From: Pictodentalium vernedei
Taxonomy: Eukaryota; Mollusca; Scaphopoda; Dentaliida; Dentaliidae
Length of the DNA: 64,000 bases
Assembly (NCBI GenBank): GCA_031216915.1
Contig: CM062292.1
Span: forward strand, 208,837,262-208,901,261
Direction: 5' to 3'
Part shown: piece by piece, positions 57,304 through 64,000 of the stretch
Position numbering within the stretch: position 1 is the stretch's first letter
How the letters are laid out: every line of letters begins with the position of its first letter
Program-made: the position numbers and the translations under genes
Notes under the pieces: model-generated
The model's input: the letters and a program-made list of their open reading frames with translations, nothing else
What the model was told of the DNA's origin: nothing
Databases searched by the model: none

Positions 57304-57466
57304 GATGGCGCTCGACCCAGTTTTGGCTTATTTTTTCGTGGTGTTTTTACACCACTTTTCTTTCCCAAATCTTGGGAAAGATTAAAATAGAGAGTATTTT
57401 ATCCGAGTTAGGTTCTTCCACTGTAGTGCAAGCCTGTAGTAAACAATTGAGGTAGGTTGATAAGAA
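57304..57466 (-). repeat. Left inverted terminal repeat of DIRS copy 3
   Basis: From 'gatggcgctcgaccc' to 'tgtagtaaacaattgaggta' and 'ggttgataagaa'. The outer ~25 bp are unique to the left repeat and occur again, inverted, in the internal complementary region. It would also carry the promoter in a working element. Confidence 0.92.
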
Positions 57467-57556
57467 ATGACAGATTTCTATTAACTGAATATTCTTGTTA
57501 ACTAAATATTTTTTCCCTGGCAAAGTTCCCTTTCATTTAAAAGGGTTCTGTAGTTA
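57467..57556. repeat. Right half of the pogo-like MITE hit by DIRS copy 3
   Basis: 'ctattaactgaatattcttg' through 'ccctggcaaagttcccttt' and 'aagggttctgtagt' correspond to 44268-44346. The final 'tctgtagt' is a worn form of the 'tctactgta' end. Confidence 0.65.
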
Positions 57557-57622
57557 CGTAAATATATTCACATGTAACTACTTACTCTGTACGTCAGTAT
57601 TATTCTTATATGCCAAAATTAT

Positions 57623-59198
57623 ATACTACTCAAAGTTTGCTAAGCACCAAATATTTGACCCATCATTGCAAAATTTGCTTGTGATATATTTTTGATATTT
57701 TTGGTGGATATGATTGGGGAACGTATTGAGATGGTCCCCAGTGTTTTGATTAGCTCTCTTGACAGGCAGACTTTTCGTGACCGTCATGGAAAGTATGTAC
57801 CCCTTGATTTTCATGATGTTTTTGTGTACTGTCTACAAGTAGATGACATGTGTAGAGTATTCAATCTTCATTTCAACACAAACCCTTGTGATTTAATGAT
57901 TGAATATGGCAAATACAAATGTAAGAAGACATTTGTCTGAAGCCATAAATGTGGCGGGCTGTGGGGATGGTGGAGCAAGGGGCTACCCATCGTCAGGTTG
58001 GTGAAGCCCTTGGTGTACACCATGCGGTGATCACCAGAGCCTGGGCAAGATATCCGCAGTATGGCACACTAGTAAGACAGCATGGTGGTGGTAGAGACGG
58101 GGCAACATCTGTAGCTGAAGACCGTTTTTTGATCATTTAGGCCCATACGAACCGCTTTGCCACAGCAACCCAGCTTCACAGTGACCTTCAGAATGCATCC
58201 GGGGTAAATGTTTCCACACAGATCATCCGGGCAAAGTTACAAGAATGTGGTCTCCGATCGAGAAGACTTGCATTCTGCTGTCCCAGAACCACCGCCAGGC
58301 ACGATATGAATGGGCCATGGACCACATTGGATGGACCAGAGAAGATTGGCGACCTGTCCTTTTTACAGATGAGTCAAGGTACTGCCTAGACCACACAGAT
58401 TGGCGTTCTTGGTATGGAAAAGTCTAGGAGTGCGATTCCGTGCAGCCAGCATTGCTGAGCACGACCGCTATGGTGGAGGGTCAATCATGGTCTGGGGCAG
58501 CATCAGCAGGGATGGACGGACAGAGCTCTCTGTCCTTGAACGAGGTACATTGACTGCCCAGCGGTATATTGATGAGATCCTGGATGTCAATGTCAGATTG
58601 TATGCAGGTGCAGTGGGTGATAGATTCATTCTGATGGACGATAAAGCCTGTCCTCGTGTTGCCTATGCTCTCAGGGAGTACCGACAGAGGGAGGGGATTG
58701 AGCTTATGGACTGGTCAACAAGTTCCCCTGACCTCAATCCACTCGAACATGTCTGGAATGAGTTGCAGCTTGCAATTTCAGCCTGTCCAGTCCAGCCAAG
58801 AAGTGTCCATGAGCTTGGTGCTATACTGATCCAAGAATAGAACAACATCCCAAAAAGGACCACCAGAAACCTGATTGGGAGCATAAGAAGACGTTGTCAA
58901 GCTGTAATTAACAGTAATGGGTCTCATACTCGATATTGAACCCATACCAGTTCGCTCTGTTAACTTTTTGGCAAATTGAAAAATTTCCTCTTTTACCAAT
59001 AATATCCATTTTCCATGGTTATCATATTCAAAAGCTAAAAAATAATGTCAAACACAAATAAAATCTTAATTTCTGTACTTAAATCATTAAAGATATAATT
59101 AAATAAAAAATATATACACTTTTCATTACAATATTTCAACCAAAACGTAAAACAGGAAGTTGGATATACTTAGTGCTTAGCAAACTTTGAGTTGCATA
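57623..59198 (+). mobile_element. Tc1-type DNA transposon, inactive
   Basis: Inverted ends 'actcaaagtttgctaagcac' (about 57626) and 'gtgcttagcaaactttgagt' (59173-59192) with neighbouring TA dinucleotides. A degenerate transposase lies between them. Length of about 1.57 kb is normal for an autonomous Tc1 element. Confidence 0.85.
57949..58938 (+). pseudogene. Tc1 transposase pseudogene (DD34E)
   Basis: The transposase cuts and pastes the element at TA sites. The N-terminal paired-like helix-turn-helix part includes GMVEQGATHRQVGEALGVHH. The catalytic part includes WRPVLFTDESRY (first Asp), FILMDDKACPRVA (second Asp, where DNA is usual instead of DKA) and SSPDLNPLEHVWNEL (Glu). Exactly 34 residues separate the second Asp and the Glu, so it is DD34E. 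There is an in-frame TAG at 58138-58140, a frame change near 58240 and another near 58420. A likely stop at 58838 lies ahead of the usual C-terminal tail. Confidence 0.88.
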
Positions 59199-59219
59199 CT
59201 AAACACGACCAGCACATTG

Positions 59220-59465
59220 AATTTATTTATTTATTTATTGGTGTTTAAGGTCACATATTTTTGCACAATGGCTAATCATGACCGCAACATGAGTATCAAC
59301 TCAAGACCAGGGGTGAGCGTTAATAAGCCATCTTGCCCATTTTAGAGAGGGTTTGCACCTCCCAAGCATTGGTGACTGGGTCCTATTTTACCATTAAACC
59401 AAAGCCTGTTTACCGCGTGAACAGGCATTGCTTCACTTTCCGGGGTTCCCAAGGGGACAGCACAT
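59220..59465 (+). repeat. SINE-like dispersed repeat, copy 2
   Basis: 'tttatttattggtgtttaag' and 'gtcacat', 'gctaatcatgaccgcaac', 'gcattggtgactgggtccta', 'gaacaggcattgcttcac', 'ccggggttcccaagggg'. Parallel to 19410-19640 over its whole length. It resembles a repeat type common in mollusc genomes that starts TTATTGGTGTTTA; that comparison is from memory. Confidence 0.6.
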
Positions 59466-59689
59466 TGAATAACTTCCTTCTAATTGTTACTGAGACCTGA
59501 TACAGGAAAATACATGTAGTTGGCATTTACAGAACAGAAGTTTCGATTTCCAAAATTCAAACATGACCTTACAAATCTCAGAAATCTGTACCACAAGAGT
59601 ACAGTACATGGCTAAAAGGAGGCACCAGAGTTGTTAAATATGTTCTGCCACCTATCTCAACATAAACATTATTGGTCAAAACAAAAAAG

Positions 59690-60273
59690 TTTGATTAAAA
59701 CTATAATTGCAGGTGCACAGGTTTCCATGGTAGTGAATATCCATACCAAGTTTCAAAGGAATCGACCCATAAATATCTGAGAAAATCTCGGATCAAAATT
59801 TTAGGCAATTTAGGCATTCTAAGACAAAAAGGGGCATAACTCGGGCAAAAAAGTCTGATCAAAACTATAATCACAGGTGTGCAGGGTCCCTTAGTAGTAA
59901 ACATACATACCAAGTTCCAACAGAATCAACCCATAAACCTCTGAAAAAATCTCCGAAAAAAATTCTAGGCCTGCTTTTTCAAGTGGAAAAGGGGCATAAT
60001 TCAGGCAAAAATAATCTAACCAGAACTATAATCACAGGTGCACTGGTTCTCACGAACATTCATATCAAGTTTCGAGCAGATTGGTCCATAAACGTCTGAC
60101 AAAATCTCTGGACAAAATTATGTCTACAGACGGACGGACGGACGGACGGACAGACGGACGGACGGACGGACGGATGGACGGACGGACGGACAGACAGACA
60201 GACAGAGACTGATGGACAAGGTGATTTCAGTATACACTCCCCCCTCACCCACAACTTGTTGTGGGGGTATAAA
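59690..60273 (+). repeat. Family B array element with (ACGG)n tail
   Basis: Three ~163 bp monomers ('ggggcataactcgggc', 'ataatcacaggtg', 'aagtttcaaaggaatcgacc') are followed by pure 'gacggacggacggacg' microsatellite (60124-60208), then 'tatacactcccccctcaccc' and the hairpin 'cacaacttgttgtg' with 'ggggtataaaa'. The left end is not defined. Confidence 0.82.
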
Positions 60274-60873
60274 AATGCCCCTTAAACTCCTAACAATTAA
60301 CAAATCTGTTAACATGATATTCTAGTACTTTTAGAGGGACAGAAGTTAACATGATATTCTGGTACTTTTAGGGGTACTAAAATTAATGATATCCCAAGAC
60401 AAAATTTCAGTAACCTCCAGAATGTATCCCCACAATTTAATAAACTGAATTCAGTGACTGTCAAGGACCTGTCAGGGTAGCTTCCAGAATTCTCAATGTC
60501 TAAAGGTAAAATAAAAGAACTATCATAAAACTTTGTTAAAAAATACTGATACTCCATGCTTCAATGCTAAACAATTTAGTGGGTTCTTAGCATTTCTCAG
60601 GGGCAGAATTTCCCTGAGAATCTGAAAATCTCATTCCTGTAATGATTCCTGCAAATTTATTTGTGAACAATAGAAATGAATGTGCATAAGGTTATTTTGA
60701 TTACCAAAAATACTTTTGCAATTGTGCTCCTGTTCCCAGATATGGAATAGAGGGACTAATTTTCCAGGACTGAGTATCTGATCCAGAAATATTTCCATAA
60801 TGACCAAATCAGTTAATTTTCTCCAGGTATATAACCAATTCTAATCTCTCTAAATAAATAAGAGAGTACTTAC
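60274..60873. other. Intron sequence with a short tandem duplication
   Basis: 'gttaacatgatattctagta' at 60309 and 'gttaacatgatattctggta' at 60347 are a 38-bp tandem pair. Otherwise unassigned; it lies between the LDLa exon and a family B element. Confidence 0.5.
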
Positions 60874-61011
60874 CATTACATTTCTCCTCATCTGAACCAT
60901 CAGCACATTGTGGCGTGCCATCACAAACTGATGCCATATTGATGCAGTCTGGTGCATGGGAATCCTGCTTCTTATTTTCACATTCAAAGTACGCTGAGCC
61001 ACAAACCTGTC
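60874..61011 (-). CDS. LDL-receptor class A module exon
   Basis: Minus strand: acceptor 'gtccttgtctttag', 138 nt (46 codons), donor 'AATG/gtaagtact'. Phase 1 at both ends. The peptide has the six cysteines of an LDLa module: QVCGSAYFEC ... DCINMASVCDGTPQCADGSDEEKC. The signature DGSDEE supplies the acidic side chains that bind calcium; one ligand position often Asp (the residue before the fifth Cys) is Gln here. Such modules bind ligands in secreted or cell-surface proteins. It lies between the EB exon upstream and the Asn/Gln-rich exon downstream on the same strand, so one gene is likely. Confidence 0.9.
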
Positions 61012-61394
61012 CTAAAGACAAGGACACAAAACACACCAGTCAGTTATGTATAAGATTACTTTTATTCCACTATATTTTCAATAGGTTGCCTGGCTATGTG
61101 AAGTCTGCAATATCAGTGAGCTTATTTAAACCCAGGTTGAAAGCCCTGCCAATGAGATTTGGAAGTGCCAATTTCTACCATTTAATTCCCAATTGGTACC
61201 CAATATCATCTTTAGTGTTCACCCAATTACCAAAAGTGGACACTGACCGATTACGAGTTATTTGAGATCACAATCGGCTGATTCTGATTGTAATACCGTG
61301 CACTATTAGACAAGTCAAAGCTCAAAAGAACTACATTAAACTGAACAGCTTCCACAGTGTTAAACTTTGTTGACTGGGATCACAGTAAAGTTAC

Positions 61395-61472
61395 CAGAAT
61401 CACACACTGGTGTAAATTCCTCAGAGCCACGGTTACCACCCAAGTGTGTGCAACTGATAATTTTACTGCGAC
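61395..61472 (-). CDS. Candidate 78-nt phase 1-1 exon between EB and LDLa exons
   Basis: Minus strand: acceptor 'gcactccattcactcag', 78 nt, donor 'TTCTG/gtaacttt'. In phase 1 the peptide is RSKIISCTHLGGNRGSEEF then TPVCDS. The position, phase and length match a small module exon of the LDLa/EB gene. Against it, a second frame is also open and no domain is recognised. Confidence 0.35.
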
Positions 61473-62568
61473 CTGAGTGAATGGAGTGCAACCTTCACTT
61501 TTCCGGTATGAGCTGGTGATTGCCGCAAGTACGCACAATTGTAAGCTTTAAATGTTGGTTAACTTGTATATCCCTTAAAGGGGCATCTAGAGAGAATAAT
61601 AATGCACATTGTGGTTGTTTCTCAACTTGATTGAATGGTATCACTGACAACATTTTACATTAACAATTGAACAATTGCAGTAGATAATAAAATGCAGTTA
61701 ATGAAACATTAAAAAATGCTTGGCAACAATCCGTTGAACCGATGTTTCAGGAGCCGTTGCCATTGTCATCAGATCACTGGTTGAACACTAATCATCTCAG
61801 TGATTAACCCTTGAAGTACAGGAAAAATTTTGAAATACTATCACAGAAGAACAATGAAGACTTTTGTGTTATAGCACCATTTGTTTCTTGTCAAGTCTTG
61901 GCTGCACACAACCTTACTAAGTCGGAATTAGGCGTTTTACGGTAGAATTTATGGGACTTCGCTGCAAAATAGGCATTATTTTGCTGATAAAGGAATAATC
62001 AGACCATGATATGAATTTATAAAACCAAATTCTTTGTGCAGAATGTGCCTGTATGGAAGAAATGTACCCTTTTCACAACTTCCTGAAGTCACTAGGATTT
62101 CCATTTTTTTACTGTGAGGCAGTTATTTTCCCAGCTGCATGTACCTTAGTCTCATATTCAATATATGAAGAAAGAGTCATCTTACAATGATTTACTAGTA
62201 GGTGCACAAGAGAATGATGTCAAAGACCTACAAATTTCACGAGTGCTCCCAATTTTCATCATTGTTAATTCACAATGCCAAATACTGCTGGTATAGTATC
62301 TTTTGCGAGTCATTGCCATCAGTAGGCCTGATGGATTGAAAATCACAAGGGAGCCACAACAACCCTCATCAAATCATTTCAGGGGTGCCGTATTGAAGAA
62401 CTTAATGGGCAATTTGAAATTTAACCCAAATTAAGGTGAGATATTTCCATTTTTTATTACTTTAGAACAATTAAGGCTCCCCTTAATTTAGTTTTGCGGG
62501 AGCCATAGGGAATAGGGAAATGGTTCTCCTGAAATAATCAGGCCTGCAGCAGTATAATATATACTTAC
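61473..62568. other. Intron, unassigned
   Basis: About 1.1 kb between candidate and EB exons with no array, palindrome or recognisable repeat head, except a short stretch 'caatccgttgaaccgatgtt' to 'gccattgtcatcagatcact' that could be an old repeat border. Confidence 0.45.
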
Positions 62569-62682
62569 TACATACTCCATATTTGACATGGAATCCATCC
62601 TTACACATACATCTACCATCCCAACATAGAGAATTTACATCTTCACAAGTATCTGTCATGTGACATGAAGCATAGAGTTTCA
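62569..62682 (-). CDS. EB/EGF-like module exon
   Basis: Minus strand: acceptor 'atgtttgtatttccag', 114 nt (38 codons), donor 'TGTA/gtaagtat'. Phase 1 at both ends. Six cysteines are spaced C-x5-C-x6-C-x4-C-x-C-x10-C: SCHMTDTCEDVNSLCWDGRC then MCKDGFHVKYGVC. The NSLCWDGRCMCKDGF centre is typical of EB modules, a Cys-rich extracellular relative of EGF domains common in invertebrate proteins. It is the first visible exon of the gene; the 5' end lies beyond the window. Confidence 0.85.
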
Positions 62683-62778
62683 CTGGAAATACAAACATAT
62701 ATTCATGATACATTATACAGCAATTTTGTTTTTAAGTTCCAGGCAAGCTTTTAGATTAGTCTAAATTGGGAACAATAT

Positions 62779-62921
62779 TAGTTATCCTTGTGTTTTCCAG
62801 GGTGTATGGGAATTTACACCGGTTTGGGAACTCATACACCCTGAGGAAAAGCCAAAGGGTGTATGAGTTCCTAGACCGATGTAAACTCACACACACCCTG
62901 GAAAACACAAGGATAACAGAT
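62779..62921. repeat. Long hairpin (~62 bp arms) in the intron
   Basis: Arms 'tatccttgtgttttccaggg' ... 'gaactcatacaccct' and 'agggtgtatgagttc' ... 'ccctggaaaacacaaggata' flank the short loop 'gaggaaaagcca'. Pairing is near-perfect, with a few mismatches around 'aatttacaccgg'. Confidence 0.82.
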
Positions 62922-63107
62922 TTATTTCAATGAATTTTGGTGTACTTAATACTTTAACCTACATTGTGGGCAAAAAAAAACTGACAAAAAATTTGCACTT
63001 TGTAAGTTTATTAATAAAAGCAGACAAATAATATTTTCTTGCACATAAATGTTAAATTTCGTATATATTTATTTTTGTTCTAACATAACTGAGCAGAAGG
63101 TATGAAT

Positions 63108-64000
63108 TAACTAGAGGCTCCACCTGTAATCGCTCACCTGGAACTACATATAAAAATGTGATTTACCATAGGTTTTCCATGGTAACTATGAGCTGCAATT
63201 GTGGCCATGTTTGCAACATCACATCAACATTACATGAGGATCATTGGTAGAAGGTGTCCCAGTCTTCAATGACGTGAAGTTTCAAAACATATCTCTGGTG
63301 GCCATATTTTCCAACCAACAGGAACAAAAAGAGGATCGTTTGTAGAGGGCCTCCTATAGACCATTCTTGCCAAGTTTTTGGTTCACGTAGGCTCAGTAGT
63401 TCCAGAGAGAAGATGAAAATGTGATTTCCCATAGGGGTTTTCTATAGTAACTATAAACCGCAATTGTGGCCATGTTTGCAAAACGATCAACATTAAATGA
63501 GGATTGTTGGTAGAGGGTGTCCCAGCCATCAATCATGCAAAATTTCAAAACATTTGGCCCTGTGGTTTCAGAGGAAAAGAGTTTTCAAAATTGACCAATC
63601 AGAATCAAAGAATGCTGCTGGCGGGCAGGTTTTTCACCCAACAGGAATAAAATGAGTAACAATTGTTGAGAACCTCTCATAGACCATACCTGCCAAGTCT
63701 GGTTCACATTGGCTCAGTACTTTCAGAGAAGATAATGAAAATGTGATTTTCCTGTACGGTTTTTATAGTAACTGTAAGCCAAAAATGCAGCCATAATTGC
63801 AACCTGATGAAGATAAAATGAGGATCATTGGTAGAGGGGGTTACAGTCATCAGTCACATCAAGTTTTTCAAATCATTTGACCTTGTAGTTTCAAAGAGGT
63901 TTTTCTTGAAAATATACACATTTATATGAATTCTGTTTCAACAACAAAAATCAGTAAAAAAGGGTCAAAATATTTTGAAAATTAATTTTTTCAGACAGTA
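63108..64000 (+). repeat. Family F array element, copy 2, running off the window
   Basis: Head 'actagaggctccacctgtaa' and 'tcgctcacctgg', then monomers at about 63160, 63421 and 63746 ('gtgatttcccatagg', 'gaggatcattggtag', 'ccatgtttgcaa'). Same family as 46560-47967. The tail is outside the window. Confidence 0.82.

Larger units (their letters stand above)
51421..57466 (-). mobile_element. DIRS retrotransposon copy 3, structurally complete (~6.05 kb)
   Basis: The full DIRS layout is present on the minus strand: left terminal repeat (57466-57304), leader with direct repeats, gag region, RT/RNase H, degenerate recombinase, internal complementary region (51775-51678), right terminal repeat (51602-51421). 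The terminal repeats are inverted and nearly identical over about 140 bp. It is inserted in a pogo-like MITE whose halves meet at 51420/57467 with no duplicated target, as expected for tyrosine-recombinase insertion. All coding regions are broken. Confidence 0.92.

Noticed and set aside
60060..60315. Cys/Val/Arg-Pro-Ser repeat peptide frames
   Set aside because: They are translations of the (ACGG)n microsatellite in the family B tail.
60915..61265. Plus-strand open frame of 116 codons opposite the LDLa exon
   Set aside because: Its first third is the antisense of a clear LDLa exon. The end (FNRLPGYVKSAISVSLFKPR) faintly recalls LINE RT tails but is too short to call.
1..64000. tRNA, rRNA, snRNA genes
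   Set aside because: I looked for tRNA arm motifs, rRNA signatures and snRNA-like blocks and found none I could support.

Overview
This is AT-rich animal genomic DNA with introns and no prokaryotic gene layout. Mobile elements and their relics fill most of it. Three things point to a lophotrochozoan, most likely a bivalve mollusc: arrays of 145-170 bp monomers that end in ACGG-type microsatellite and a short hairpin (the layout of bivalve 'pearl'/Helitron-like elements), several DIRS retrotransposons, and an extracellular gene carrying an EB/EGF-like module, an LDL-receptor class A module and a long Asn/Gln-rich exon. The species assignment is inference.

Layout from left to right. 1-208 is a fragment of a DIRS tyrosine recombinase, cut by DIRS copy 1 (209-4824, 5' end missing). 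4825-7845 is an array element (family A), itself interrupted at 4912-5641. 8592-10475 and 13079-15016 are two copies of family D, separated by palindromic TTAA-flanked MITEs and a small candidate exon at 12.1 kb. 16158-18440 is a second family A element. 19.4-22.9 kb holds a SINE-like repeat, a 1 kb inverted-repeat element and a pogo-like MITE. 22925-26017 is a family B element split by a family C element. 26-29 kb has several long hairpins and a candidate exon at 28.7 kb. 29280-31712 is family D split by family E. 32655-35899 is DIRS copy 2, which keeps its recombinase but has lost reverse transcriptase. 35898-42540 is family C and D sequence, one inside the other. 43.9-46.1 kb has pogo-like, hAT-like and piggyBac-like MITEs, three of them nested. 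46560-47967 is family F. 48112-49182 is the Asn/Gln-rich exon. 51421-57466 is a structurally complete DIRS element (copy 3) inside a MITE. 57623-59198 is a broken Tc1 transposon. 60.8-62.7 kb has the LDLa and EB exons, and the window ends in another family F array.

Only one host gene is convincingly visible. It lies on the minus strand, and every exon I can delimit starts and ends in phase 1, the pattern of shuffled extracellular modules. Its 5' side is beyond 62.7 kb. Its 3' end may be near 45.3 kb, where there is a stop codon and AATAAA, or further left, where same-strand phase-1 candidate exons lie at 28.7, 12.1 and 8.3 kb. The DIRS and Tc1 elements sit in its introns. The most notable pattern outside the genes is that at least five array families, unrelated in body sequence, share one terminal design and insert without visible target duplication.
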